Assembly: GCF_009857435.1 (NCBI RefSeq)
Contig: NZ_WWCK01000004.1
Span: 496,001 to 560,000, forward strand
Source: Duganella rivi
GTDB taxonomy: Bacteria; Pseudomonadota; Gammaproteobacteria; Burkholderiales; Burkholderiaceae_D
Direction of reading: 5' to 3'
DNA length: 64,000 nt
Shown here in pieces: positions 11,218-21,352 of this stretch. Below the pieces are notes generated by a model. The model saw nothing but the letters and a program-made list of their open reading frames with translations, was not told where the DNA came from and searched no databases. A program made the translations under genes and the position numbers. The first letter of the stretch is position 1, and each line of letters starts with the position of its first letter.

Positions 11218-11493
11218 TCAGACCTCGTGTTCCACGTTGTTGCTGCCGTCGCCCATCTTGCTGGCCCAGGCCTGGGTAAAGAAGGCTTTTTCGTCCTCGG
11301 TCGGGCTGTCGTGCCAGAACACGATCAGCGTGCCCTTGTGGTCATGCAGCTGGCTGACTTTCTCGATAAAGCTTTGCTTGCCGGCCAGATCAGCCAAGGC
11401 CGCCACGTAGCCATAGACGCGGGTCAGGCGCTCCAGACGGTCAGGCTCGGTAAAGCTGTTGGTGGCGGTAAGCGTAGGGTGGTCTAAAAACAT
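11218..11493 (-). CDS. Small conserved-looking protein of unknown function
   Basis: A 91-residue soluble protein beginning MFLDHPTLTATNSFTEPDR. I do not recognise a family. The middle is helical and the end is acidic. GGAGAG lies before the ATG at 11493, which supports real translation. The gene is divergent from the methyltransferase gene, whose best start is about 40 bases away, so the two share a short promoter region. The GGDEF gene follows 28 bases after its stop. Confidence 0.7.
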   Translation of the reverse strand: MFLDHPTLTATNSFTEPDRLERLTRVYGYVAALADLAGKQSFIEKVSQLHDHKGTLIVFWHDSPTEDEKAFFTQAWASKMGDGSNNVEHEV

Positions 11494-11533
11494 CGTTATC
11501 TCTCTCCAAGTTGGCCGCCGGAGGGGCTGGCCT

Positions 11534-12331
11534 GTGCTAACGCCATGCTACTATGATTCCCTACGTAAATCCACAATACAACACAACTTGACGCAGCCCA
11601 CCAAGCCCACGCATCGACCCCAGGTACGCACCCACGGCGACAAGCGCCTGCTGGAGTTCCAGCCCGGCATGGTGCAAAGCGAGATGCGCCTGTCGCGCCC
11701 GGACGACCTCGTGCTCAGCTATGTGCGCGCCATGATGTGCTTTGTGCTGTTCCATCCACGCCCCGAGCACATTGTCATGGTCGGGCTGGGCGGCGGCTCG
11801 CTGGCCAAGTTCTGCTACCGCTATTTGCCGCACTGCCGCATCACGGTGCTGGAATTGAACCCGGACGTGATCGCCCTGCGCGAGCAATTCGCCATCCCGC
11901 GCGACAACGCCCGCTTCCGCGTGATCGAGGCCGACGCGGTCGACTACATGAGCAAGCTCGACAACAGCGCCGATGTGCTGCTGGTGGACGGCTTCGACGC
12001 CGAGGGCTTGCCGCCGGCCTTAGGCAGCGCCGCCTTCTACGCCGATTGCCGCCGCGCCCTGCGTCCCGGCGGCGTGATGGTGTCCAACATCTTCAGCTAC
12101 GATCCCAACTACAGCGCCATGCTGCGCCGCCTGCGGCAAGCGTTCCAGGGCCGCATCTGCTGGTTCAACGGCATCGCCGGCAACAACCGCATCCTGTTCG
12201 CGGTGAAGGGCGGCGCGCCATCGCCGGCGCTGGCCATGCAGCAGAAAGTGGCGCGCACCGGCGGGCTGGCGCTGCCGCTGCTGAACCGCTTGCTGGCGCA
12301 CTGGATCGTGCTCAAGCTGAGATGGGCCTGA
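11534..12331 (+). CDS. Spermidine-synthase-like SAM-dependent methyltransferase-fold protein
   Basis: A Rossmann-fold protein of the spermidine synthase/PMT family. The nucleotide-binding loop is MVGLGGGSLAKFCYRYLP, followed by the acidic strand ITVLELNPDVIALRE and the later motif DVLLVDGFDAEG. It lacks the N-terminal beta domain of true spermidine synthases. Related short proteins in this order are annotated as fused or orphan spermidine-synthase-like proteins, and the acceptor is unknown. The start is uncertain. The GTG at 11534 has a strong GGAGGGG 8 bases upstream, giving 265 residues. A TTG at 11588 and an ATG at 11669 are alternatives, and the homologous part begins near RPQVRTHGDKRLLEF. 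Confidence 0.78.
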   Translation: MLTPCYYDSLRKSTIQHNLTQPTKPTHRPQVRTHGDKRLLEFQPGMVQSEMRLSRPDDLVLSYVRAMMCFVLFHPRPEHIVMVGLGGGSLAKFCYRYLPHCRITVLELNPDVIALREQFAIPRDNARFRVIEADAVDYMSKLDNSADVLLVDGFDAEGLPPALGSAAFYADCRRALRPGGVMVSNIFSYDPNYSAMLRRLRQAFQGRICWFNGIAGNNRILFAVKGGAPSPALAMQQKVARTGGLALPLLNRLLAHWIVLKLRWA

Positions 12332-15220
12332 GCCTGGAGCGTGGTTATTTAACACCAAGTCTGTCCCGCAGGCATGTTTTGTGACACACTAGCTAGCATC
12401 CCTGCGGCCCCTAGCCCCGCCCGCGCCCTGCCACACACCGTCCCGGAAAGCGCGTCATGTCGTCCTCCCGCAAGTCATCCCGGATATCGCTGGCGGCCAT
12501 CCTGACCCTGATGACAGGCCTCGCCGTGACCGGCTTGCTGTTCGTGGCCGTGAGCGCGCTGGAATACAGCAAGATGGAGCTGAGCTTCCAGCAGCGCGGC
12601 CACATGCGCGCGGCGGCGATCCGCCGCGGCCTCGACGATACGCTGGAGCTGGTCACCATCATCAACGGCCTGTTCAAGTCGGTGGGCGTGGTCAACCGCG
12701 AGCAGTTTGCCGGTTTCACCCAGCCGCTGCTGGAGCGTTACCCATTCGTCCAAGCTTTCAATTTCCACCGCGTGATGGACACGGCCAGCGCGCGCCGCCA
12801 CGAGGCCGAGGTCAGGCTGCGCTATCCCGGCTACTTTCTGCACGACAGCGGCCAGCAGCCGCTGACGCCGCGTCCGCAGCACATCATTGTCGACTACCTG
12901 GAACCGCTGGAAGGCAACGAGGCTGCCTTCGGCCTGGACGTGGCCTCGCTGCCGGCCATGGCCCGCATCGTCGCCGAAGCGGTGGACAGCGGCCAGCCGC
13001 GCACCACCGCGCTGATGCGGCTGGAGCAGGAACGGGCCGTGCAACAAGGTTTCGTGATGATGATGCCGGTCTACCGTCCCGGCGCCGAACTGGGCACGGC
13101 CGCGCAGCGGCGCGCCGCATGGCTGGGCAATACCAGCGCGGTGATCCGCTCGGCCGACCTGATCCAGAAAATCCTGCTGGCGGCCGACTTGCTCAATGAC
13201 CGCGAACTGATGGTGCAGGTCTACATCGGCGACGACATCCGCCCGGCCAACCTGGTCTACACGCGCGGCCAGCCCGCCACCGAGGCGCCGGCGCCGCGCC
13301 CGCTGCAACGCTGGCTGGCCTTCGACTACCGCGAGCCCTACGTGCGCGCCTTCAGCGCCGCCGGCAAGTCGTGGCACGTGCAAGTGACGCCGCTGCCGCG
13401 CCCCTTCCTGCCGCATCATCTGGGCTCGCTGTCGACGCTGGTCGGCGGCCTGCTGTTCTCGCTGCTGACGGCGGCCTTCGTCAACTCGCTGGCGCGCCGC
13501 TCCAAGCGCGTGCAGCGGCTGGTCGATGAGCGCACCGTCGCCCTCCAGGCCAGCAACGACAAGCTGGCCGAAGACGTGGCCGCCCGCAAGCGCACCGAGG
13601 AAGCACTGCAAGAAAGCGAGCACCGCTTCCGCCGCCTGCTGGCGCTGTCGTCGGACTGGTACTGGGAGCAGGATGAGGAATTCCGCTTCACCAGCATCAC
13701 CGGCGGCTTCTTCGACAAAGGCAAGCAAGATCCCAAGCTATTCATCGGCAAGACGCGCTGGGAACTACAGCCGGAAATGTGGAACAACCGCTGGGGCCGC
13801 GACCACCGGGCCACGCTGGAGGCGCGCCTGCCGTTCAGCAATCTGGAATATTCACAGCCCGGCACCGACGGCCAGACCCACTGGTTCAGCAGCGCCGGCG
13901 AGCCGGTGTTTGACCGCGAGGGCAAATTCAAAGGCTATCGCGGCACCGGCACCGAAATCACCGAGCGCAAGCTGGCCGAACAGCGCATCCAGCACATCGC
14001 CCACCACGACGTGCTGACCGGCCTGCCCAACCGCGTGCTGCTGCAAGACCGGCTGACGCAGGCCGTGGCGTTTGCCAACCGAAGCGGCAAGCCGCTGTGG
14101 GTAATGCTGATCGACCTCGACCGCTTCAAGTTCGTCAACGACAGCCTCGGCCACAAGGCCGGCGACCAGCTGCTCAAGACCGTGGCCCAGCGCCTGCAGG
14201 ACAGCGTGCGCGAGAGCGACACCGTGGCGCGGCTGTCGGGCGATGAGTTCGTTGCCATCCTGACCGAGTACCCGGAAGAAGCCTCGCGCGACATCGCCCA
14301 GCGCATCATGCGCGCCGTGACCCAGCCGGCCATGCTGGAGGGCAAAGAATTTTTCGTCACCTGCTCGATCGGCGTGGCCGTGTACGGCGCGGACGGCACC
14401 TCGGCCCAGCGCCTGATCGAGCATGCGGACATTGCCATGTACCGCGCCAAGAAACTGGGCCGCAACAACACCCAGTTCTACGAACCGGCCATGAACGAAG
14501 AGGCACGCGAGCGGCTGCGCATCGAAAGCGCGCTGCGCAACGCGCTGGAGCGGCAGGAATTCGTGCTGCACTACCAGCCGCAGGTGGACTTGCAGACGGG
14601 CCGCGTGGTCGGCATGGAAGCGCTGCTGCGCTGGCAGCACCCGGAACTGGGCATGGTGGCGCCGCAGCGCTTCATCGGGCTGGCTGAAGAGACTGGGCTG
14701 ATCGTGGAAATCGGCGCCTGGGTGTTAAGGACTGCGTGCGCCCAGGCCCGCCGCTGGATGGACGATGGGCATGGCATGTTGCGCATCGCCGTCAACTTGT
14801 CGCCGCGCCAGTTCAGCGAGCCGCAGCTATTGCATTCCATCGCGCAGGTGCTGGCCGAGACCGGCCTGCCGCCGGCCTGCCTCGACATCGAGCTGACCGA
14901 GGGCTTGTTCATGCACGACGTGGCGCAGGCGGTGGAATTGCTGCACAAGCTGAAGGCGCTGGGGCTGGCGCTGTCGATAGACGACTTCGGCACCGGCTAT
15001 TCCAGCTTCTCCTACCTGCGGCACTTCCCGATCGACGTGCTGAAAATCGACCGCTCCTTCGTCAGCGACATCAAGGAAGACGACGAGGCGGCCATCGTGG
15101 TCTCCATCATCGCGCTGGCGCACAACCTCAAGCTGCGCGTGATTGCCGAGGGCGTGGAGACCGAAAGCCAGCTGGACTACCTGCGCCGCCATGGCTGCGA
15201 CGAGATCCAGGGCTACTACT

Positions 15221-15787
<567 letters not shown>

Positions 15788-15980
15788 GGCAATCGAGGGA
15801 AGCAAAGATCGTTCGATTAAACCACAGCACTCGCGAGGTTTCAAATGGATTCACTCAATCGAAGAACGATGCGCCTGAGTTCTTTAAGCGATTCATACCA
15901 AGCCAAATTTTTACTTTAATTGGCTCGGCGATGATATTCTTAACTTTTAAATAAGTCGTTCTTTTGAGAGGGAGTGCCAG

Positions 15981-17195
15981 ATGACCCGGGACGATTCCGT
16001 GCATAACAGAACAGTGGAAATAAGTACTTTTGCCAACTGCAAATCTGTGGCGTTTGCGATGGTAATGCAAACTGTTTGTTTTGGAGTCGTCGCTCAAGAC
16101 ACTCAACCAGGCACGGTGGTCTCTGGGCAAGCCGTATCCTACCCACAAGGTGTTGTCGTTGTTCAGAACAATGGGACAAGCGGAAAATGCAAACAATGCG
16201 CAACGGCCAAGGCTGCGCCTGCGCCGCCGACGAACACTCCGCTTCCGCCGATCCCGCCAGGCTTCGTGGTGGTTCAATCTAATTATCTTGAACAAGTCTC
16301 AGCTACGGCGCAGTCTGCGATCGATTCCGCAAAGTCAAATCTCGAACAAGTGTCGGCAACCGCCCAGTCCGCCATCAAGTCGGCGCAGTCTAACGAAGAG
16401 TCGTTAGTGGGAATCCTGAAGGTCGTCGGCATTGCGCTGAGCGCTATAGCCGTGATCCTGACTTTTTTTGGCTTCCAGGAATACAAACGCTGGACCGAAA
16501 CAAAGGCACGGCTTTTTGAGAATTTGGCAGAGTCCGAAAGAAAATTAACGGAAGTCGAAAAACTAAAAAATGAAGTCGTCCCTCGCCTGGAGTCCTCGCT
16601 GTGGGAAATGCAGGAGCTCACCTCGATCCTTTTAGACATGCATCAACTGTCGATAAAAATTGATGAGGTGGAAAATCTGCTTAAAGGCGAGAACACGGTC
16701 GAGTTACAACGGGTAGCCACCTTGGCCCTGGGTGCAGGGCACGAATTATTCGAGCGCGCAGAAAAGCTCCTGGCGCGACGCACTCAATCAGCCCAATCAA
16801 GCGATCAAAGTCAAACCGCTGCGATTCAACGCATACTTGGCTACATCGTGGCAACTTTGTGCATTTTTTCTATGCGCGCTGAGTCTTTGGACGACGCAGT
16901 TCGTTGGGCCGAAAAGTCGATCAAATTTAATCCGATGAAATATGATGATCGGGAATACAACTACGCGTGTGCACTCGCCAAACGCTTCGGCAAACGCGGC
17001 ATGGCCAGTGATAAAGAGACTGCTTTAGGGATACTGGAAAAAGGAATGAGCAGCGGAATCTGGACTTGGCGCGAAATCTGGGATGACAACGACTTCAATG
17101 CGCTTGAAGAAGACTTGTTAAGAAGCAGGTTCATTGACCGCCCCTATGCTGAGGCGAAGCCAAAAGCCCAAGATGAGGGCGCGCCGAAGAAGTGA
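15981..17195 (+). CDS. Orphan membrane protein with tandem 18-residue repeat and TPR-like C terminus
   Basis: A 404-residue protein of no recognised family. GAGGGAG lies 6 bases before the ATG. A hydrophobic stretch around 22-38 ending VVA-QD could be a signal peptide or anchor. A Pro-rich linker (80-95) leads into two near-identical 18-residue repeats at 103-120 and 121-138, each starting LEQVSATAQSAI and differing at two or three positions. A membrane helix (144-166) is followed by a coiled coil (170-240). The C terminus has helical hairpins with SLDDAVRWAEKSIKFNP and the pattern of TPR/Sel1-like repeats. Base composition is clearly lower in GC than the flanks, which suggests transfer. It stands alone, convergent to a PEP-CTERM gene. 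Confidence 0.72.
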   Translation: MTRDDSVHNRTVEISTFANCKSVAFAMVMQTVCFGVVAQDTQPGTVVSGQAVSYPQGVVVVQNNGTSGKCKQCATAKAAPAPPTNTPLPPIPPGFVVVQSNYLEQVSATAQSAIDSAKSNLEQVSATAQSAIKSAQSNEESLVGILKVVGIALSAIAVILTFFGFQEYKRWTETKARLFENLAESERKLTEVEKLKNEVVPRLESSLWEMQELTSILLDMHQLSIKIDEVENLLKGENTVELQRVATLALGAGHELFERAEKLLARRTQSAQSSDQSQTAAIQRILGYIVATLCIFSMRAESLDDAVRWAEKSIKFNPMKYDDREYNYACALAKRFGKRGMASDKETALGILEKGMSSGIWTWREIWDDNDFNALEEDLLRSRFIDRPYAEAKPKAQDEGAPKK

Positions 17196-17303
17196 TCCTC
17201 GGCGCTAAGGCTTAGATTAGATGCTAGGAACCTTGGTGTTCATAAATACCTCCATTACGAAATTCATGAACCAATTCTAGCATGGCTCCCCAGTCCCTGT
17301 ATT

Positions 17304-17918
17304 TTAAGATTTCCTGCGGATGGCCAGACCCACTACCAATGCGCCGAGGCCGAGCATGGCGTAAGTGGATGGCTCCGGCACCGCGTTGACCGTGTAGCCG
17401 ATATCCACCACGCCGTACTGATAGCCGCTCAGGGTGTCGTACGGATAGGAATTGGCGGTACAGCCGTTGCAGTACATCATCCTCGTGTAGTTGATGTCGC
17501 CGGTTGGATACCACGATGACGGCAGACCGCTGCCATAGTAATAGCTCTGGCCTGAATCGTTACCAATGCCCATCACCAGGTAGCTTGCTCCCATGGTGAG
17601 CGCCACCGGGGTCGTCAGGTTCGCCCAGTTCCACTGCTCACCGCTGACGTTCGAGATGGTGGTCTGGGCGAGCACCGACTGGGTTGCGACGTCCCACAAA
17701 CTCACCGTGTACGACCCGCTGCTGACCGGGGCAATACCGAGTTCCGAGACCGAGATGCCGGCGACGCCTGCGGTGAACTCCCAGCCGCGCGCATTACCAG
17801 AGAAGTAGTTGTTCGTTGAAAAGCCCACTGGCAGTTGATCGCCCAGCGGGTGGATGGTGGCGGCATTGGTGGTCAGTGATGCGAACGCCAGCGCGACAGC
17901 AGCAAGATGTTTTGACAT
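17304..17918 (-). CDS. PEP-CTERM sorting-domain protein
   Basis: A 204-residue exported protein. A signal peptide (1 to about 19, ending TTNA) is followed by a beta-rich domain with repeated Ser/Gly/Tyr-rich strands. The C terminus has the PEP-CTERM module: VPEPST, a hydrophobic helix and a terminal RRKS. Such proteins are cleaved and sorted by exosortase (EpsH/XrtA), usually into the exopolysaccharide or biofilm matrix. No exosortase gene is in this window. The ATG at 17918 is preceded by GGGG and A-rich spacing. The ligand or function of the beta domain is not known. Confidence 0.85.
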   Translation of the reverse strand: MSKHLAAVALAFASLTTNAATIHPLGDQLPVGFSTNNYFSGNARGWEFTAGVAGISVSELGIAPVSSGSYTVSLWDVATQSVLAQTTISNVSGEQWNWANLTTPVALTMGASYLVMGIGNDSGQSYYYGSGLPSSWYPTGDINYTRMMYCNGCTANSYPYDTLSGYQYGVVDIGYTVNAVPEPSTYAMLGLGALVVGLAIRRKS

Positions 17919-18084
17919 AGTATTTTCGTCCCCTAGTTATTGTTACTGGTTTAAAAAATCTATTATCAAGATAATATCACTTTCAAAACTGAATGTACAT
18001 GAAGATCGCGAGCTTGTTGCGTAAATGAAGCCAATATCCACCGGACTGGAAAAATGTTACCTTATCAAATAAACATTAAAACTA

Positions 18085-18094
18085 GGGGGGGGGG
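18085..18094 (+). repeat. G10 homopolymer acting as Shine-Dalgarno
   Basis: Ten consecutive G residues lie in an AT-rich leader and end 5 bases before the TTG start of the next gene. An in-frame stop at 18070 shows that the tract is not coding. Its position makes it the only available ribosome-binding site. Homopolymeric G tracts of this length are prone to slipped-strand length change, so expression could vary. Confidence 0.75.
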
Positions 18095-18099
18095 TTAAC

Positions 18100-18489
18100 T
18101 TGGATACGCTTGAGGCAGAACTGGTAGCGGCCATTGCGGCATCGCGCTACTACGCGCGCAGGAATTACTTTTTGGGATACATGGTCGCAGGCGCTTCCGT
18201 GGTGTCGAGTATCCTGGCCGGCATTTCAGTCAGTTTTCCCTGCATTCCGCCGCAGGTGACAGCGGTACTCGCGTCCATCCCCGCCGCGATGATCGCGACT
18301 ACCACGACCTTCCGCTTTGAACAGAAATCGGCATGGTTCTGGCGCAAGGCCAAACGGCAGGAGTCGCTACTGCGCTCGATCCGCTACGAGGCAGTTGACG
18401 TTGCCACCGCCAGCAAAACGCTCAGCCAGATCGAAGAAGACATGGAACAAGAATGGGTTTCCTTCGGCACGCCGGCGAAGAAAGCCTAG
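18100..18489 (+). CDS. Two-TM DUF4231/SLATT-like membrane protein
   Basis: A 129-residue protein with two membrane helices (about 24-46 and 51-70) flanked by amphipathic helices. The stretch FEQKSAWFWRKAKRQESLL after the second helix matches the W-x-x-x-R-x-x-x-E-x-L pattern of the DUF4231/SLATT class. SLATT proteins are proposed pore-forming effectors in nucleotide-signal or SLOG-linked conflict systems. No nucleotidyltransferase, SLOG or other sensor gene is adjacent here, so that role is only a possibility. The start is TTG at 18100, 5 bases after a G10 tract, and the next in-frame ATG is codon 28, inside the first helix. The family assignment is by pattern only. Confidence 0.65.
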   Translation: MDTLEAELVAAIAASRYYARRNYFLGYMVAGASVVSSILAGISVSFPCIPPQVTAVLASIPAAMIATTTTFRFEQKSAWFWRKAKRQESLLRSIRYEAVDVATASKTLSQIEEDMEQEWVSFGTPAKKA

Positions 18490-18534
18490 TATTCAATCCT
18501 CGCGAAACATGGCGGGACTATGGATTCGCGCGCC

Positions 18535-18804
18535 TTATTCGCCAGGCGATTTGAACAGGTCTTCCAGATCCGCGCGCGTGGTTGGTTTGCGGACCACGCC
18601 CTTGCGGCCGGTGTACTCTTCCTCGATGTTGTCGCGGTAGTAGCTCCACGCCGAGCCGGAAGTCGACAGCTTGCGCCACACTTCGTTGCCCACGCCCGAA
18701 TAGTCCATGGCCGTGCCGTCCTCGAACTCCACCCGCAGCAGCTTGTCGCGCGCGTCGTAGCCGATGGCCCGCAATTTCCCCGCATTGATGCGTTTCATTT
18801 CCAT
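18535..18804 (-). CDS. KTSC-domain protein
   Basis: An 89-residue protein of the KTSC family, small beta-rich domains of unknown function often found alone or at the end of larger enzymes. The pattern RAIGYDARDKLLRVEFEDG, then Y(S)GV at about 36, then SGSAWSYYRDNIEEEY fits the family consensus. GGGAGG lies 5 bases before the ATG at 18804, and a second ATG two codons later is possible. It is convergent with the DUF4231-like gene and may be co-transcribed downstream of nothing else. Confidence 0.75.
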   Translation of the reverse strand: MEMKRINAGKLRAIGYDARDKLLRVEFEDGTAMDYSGVGNEVWRKLSTSGSAWSYYRDNIEEEYTGRKGVVRKPTTRADLEDLFKSPGE

Positions 18805-18828
18805 GCCGGCCTCCCTGTTGTTATCGGT

Positions 18829-19860
18829 TTAGGTGCTGCCGCGCTGGATGAACTGGAAGCCGGTGTCGGTCAGGCCGGCTACCGCCTTGCCTTCCAGCCG
18901 ATCCAATATCGCTTGCGCTGCCACACGTCCGATATTAGCGCCATCGACGCGCACAGTCGATAGCGGCGGGTAGGTGCGCGCCGCAAAATTCAAATCGCCG
19001 AAGCCAACCACCGCCAGTTGTTGCGGCACCGGCAGCCCGCGCGCGATGGCCTCAGTCAGCACGCCGTGCGCCAGTGTGTCGGAACTGCACACCACCGCAT
19101 CGACATCCGGGCAGCGCTCCAGCAGCAGCGACAAACCATCCCGCCCCAGCGCAAAGGTCGACGGCAAGGGCATGACCTGCACCGCCGCCACCTGCACGCC
19201 GTGCTTGGCCAGTCCAGCCTGCAAGCCCTGATTGCGCCGCGCCGCGCGCGGATCTTCCACCGCCAGGATGGCGATGCGCTTATAGCCCTGCTCCAGCAAG
19301 TGCTGCGCAATCACGTGCCCTACTTCCTCGTGCGAGAAGCCGACCATCATGTCGATCGGCGACGGCGTTAAATCCCACGCCTCCACCACCGGCACTTGCG
19401 AGGCTTGCAGCCGGCGCCGCGTGCTGTCGGTGTGCAGCGAGCCGGTCAGGATCACGCCATCGGGCCGGCGGCTGAGGATGGTCTCCACCAGCACTTCCTC
19501 ACGCCACGCCTCGTAGCTGGACAAGCCCAGCATCACTTGATAACCAGCCGCCGTCAGATGATCGCTGGCCGCCTGCACCATATCGGCAAAGATCGGCGTG
19601 GAGATGGTCGGCAGCACCAGCGACACCAAGCGGCTGCGGTTGGACGCCAGCGCCCCCGCCATCATGTTCTTGACGTAGCCGGTCTGCTGCACCGCCGCCT
19701 GCACTTTGGCCACCGTATTCGGCCGTACCAGATGCGGCTGGTTGAGCGCGCGCGACACAGTAATCGGCGACACGCCAGCCACCTTGGCCACATCGGCCAG
19801 CGTCGCTCCGCTGACCAGCATTTCCCCGGTATTCGTCCGCAAAGTGCGCAGATCGCTCAT
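18829..19860 (-). CDS. LacI-family transcriptional regulator of the glucarate genes
   Basis: A 343-residue regulator from the ATG at 19860 (MSDLRTL), which has GAGG upstream. An ATG at 19920 would add 20 residues absent from the family. The N-terminal helix-turn-helix is TLADVAKVAGVSPITVSRALN, followed by the hinge and a periplasmic-binding-protein-type effector domain. The gene is divergent from gudD, so it very probably represses gudD-gudP and responds to glucarate, galactarate or a breakdown product. The intergenic region has repeated GCGCA(A)TCATTTT motifs that could be its operators. The effector is inferred from position only. Confidence 0.9.
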   Translation of the reverse strand: MSDLRTLRTNTGEMLVSGATLADVAKVAGVSPITVSRALNQPHLVRPNTVAKVQAAVQQTGYVKNMMAGALASNRSRLVSLVLPTISTPIFADMVQAASDHLTAAGYQVMLGLSSYEAWREEVLVETILSRRPDGVILTGSLHTDSTRRRLQASQVPVVEAWDLTPSPIDMMVGFSHEEVGHVIAQHLLEQGYKRIAILAVEDPRAARRNQGLQAGLAKHGVQVAAVQVMPLPSTFALGRDGLSLLLERCPDVDAVVCSSDTLAHGVLTEAIARGLPVPQQLAVVGFGDLNFAARTYPPLSTVRVDGANIGRVAAQAILDRLEGKAVAGLTDTGFQFIQRGST

Positions 19861-19898
19861 GACAGCCTCGATAAAAAAAGATGTGCCATTGTAGCATT

Positions 19899-19978
19899 GC
19901 GCATCATTTTTTATCATCAATTTGCCTTGAGTTTACGCCGACATATCTCTAAGATTGAAATGACAGCGCAATCATTTT
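19899..19978. promoter_or_regulatory. Operator-like repeats in the regulator-gudD intergenic region
   Basis: GCGCATCATTTT occurs at 19899-19910 and GCGCAATCATTTT at 19966-19978. The second site is part of an inverted repeat, AAATGA (19958-19963) and TCATTT (19972-19977), with 8 bases between arms. It lies just before the AAGGA ribosome site of gudD. The first site lies in front of the regulator gene. Two related sites flanking a divergent promoter fit repression and autoregulation by the LacI-type protein. No binding data are available. Confidence 0.4.
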
Positions 19979-19990
19979 AGAAGGAAAACC

Positions 19991-21322
19991 ATGAACGAGA
20001 CACCACGTATCACCGCCATGCGGGTCATCCCAGTAGCCGGCCGCGACAGCATGCTGCTCAACCTCAGCGGCGCGCACGGCCCCTACTTCACCCGCAACCT
20101 GGTGATCCTGACCGATAGCTCCGGCAACACCGGCGTCGGCGAAGTGCCGGGCGGCGAGAAGATCCGCCAGGCGCTGGAAGACACCCGCACCCTGCTGCTG
20201 AACCAGCCGATCGGCAACTACAACGCCCTGCTCAACGCCGCCCGCGCCGCGCTGAACGGCCGTGATTCAGGCGGCCGTGGCCTGCAAACCTTCGACCTGC
20301 GCATTGCCGTGCACGCCATCACGGCGCTGGAAGCCGCCCTGCTCGACCTGGTCGGCAAGTTCCTCGGCGTGCCGGTCGCCGCCCTGCTCGGCGAAGGCCA
20401 GCAGCGCAAGGAAGTCGAGATGCTCGGCTACCTGTTCTACATCGGCGACCGCAAGCTGACCGACCTGCCCTACGCCGACACCCCGGCCGACGCCACCGAC
20501 AACTGGTCGCGCGTCCGCAACGAGGCCGCGCTGACGCCGGACGCCGTGGTCAAGCTGGCCGAAGCCGCCTACGAGCGCTACGGCTTCAACGACTTCAAGC
20601 TGAAAGGCGGCGTGTTCCGTGGCGAAGAAGAAATGGAAGCCGTCACCGCCCTGCACGAACGCTTCCCGCAAGCGCGCGTCACGCTCGATCCGAACGGCGG
20701 CTGGCTGCTCAAAGATGCGATCCGCCTGTGCCGCGACAAAGGCAACGTGCTAGCCTACGCCGAAGACCCATGCGGCGCCGAGAACGGCTACTCGGGCCGT
20801 GAAGTGATGGCCGAGTTCCGGCGCGCCACCGGCCTGCTGACCGCCACCAATATGGTCGCCACTGACTGGCGCGAGATGCGCCACGCCATCCAGCTGCAAT
20901 CGGTTGATATTCCGCTGGCCGATCCGCACTTCTGGACCATGCAAGGCTCGGTGCGCGTGGCGCAGATGTGCCACGAATGGGGCCTGACGTGGGGCTCGCA
21001 CTCCAACAACCACTTCGACGTGTCGCTGGCGATGTTCACCCACGTGGCCGCTGCCGCGCCGGGCAACATCACCGCCATCGATACCCACTGGATCTGGCAA
21101 GACGGCCAGCACCTTACGCGCAATCCGCTGCAAATCAAGGGCGGCATGGTGCAAGTGCCGACCGCACCGGGCCTGGGCGTCGAGCTGGACATGGAAGCCA
21201 TCGAAGCCGCCCACCACCTCTACAACAACATGGGGCTGGGCGCGCGGGACGATGCGGTGGCGATGCAGTTCCTGATTCCCGGCTGGAAGTTCAACAACAA
21301 AATGCCTTGCATGGTTCGCTAA
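19991..21322 (+). CDS. gudD: Glucarate dehydratase
   Basis: A 443-residue enolase-superfamily enzyme that dehydrates D-glucarate (and L-idarate) to 5-dehydro-4-deoxy-D-glucarate in sugar-acid catabolism. Catalytic and metal residues are in place: FKLKGG with K203 and K205, metal ligands D233 and E258, N287, then D311 and the general base H337 in GSHSNNHFD. Numbering is offset by two from Escherichia coli GudD. AAGGA lies 5 bases before the ATG. The gene starts an operon with the transporter gudP, 30 bases downstream, and is divergent from the LacI-type regulator. The next enzyme of the pathway (KdgD or GarL type) is not in the window. Confidence 0.96.
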   Translation: MNETPRITAMRVIPVAGRDSMLLNLSGAHGPYFTRNLVILTDSSGNTGVGEVPGGEKIRQALEDTRTLLLNQPIGNYNALLNAARAALNGRDSGGRGLQTFDLRIAVHAITALEAALLDLVGKFLGVPVAALLGEGQQRKEVEMLGYLFYIGDRKLTDLPYADTPADATDNWSRVRNEAALTPDAVVKLAEAAYERYGFNDFKLKGGVFRGEEEMEAVTALHERFPQARVTLDPNGGWLLKDAIRLCRDKGNVLAYAEDPCGAENGYSGREVMAEFRRATGLLTATNMVATDWREMRHAIQLQSVDIPLADPHFWTMQGSVRVAQMCHEWGLTWGSHSNNHFDVSLAMFTHVAAAAPGNITAIDTHWIWQDGQHLTRNPLQIKGGMVQVPTAPGLGVELDMEAIEAAHHLYNNMGLGARDDAVAMQFLIPGWKFNNKMPCMVR

Positions 21323-21352
21323 AAAAATACAACAAGAACCAAGGAGACATTC

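Noticed and set aside
17220..17283. ATGCTAG and CTAGCAT inverted repeat between convergent genes
   Set aside because: The arms are 7 bases with a 50-base loop, and there is no T tract. This is likely chance.
15981..18489. A complete defence island around the SLATT-like gene
   Set aside because: No nucleotidyltransferase, SLOG, nuclease, helicase or restriction gene is present. Only one candidate effector-like protein and an orphan membrane protein are seen.
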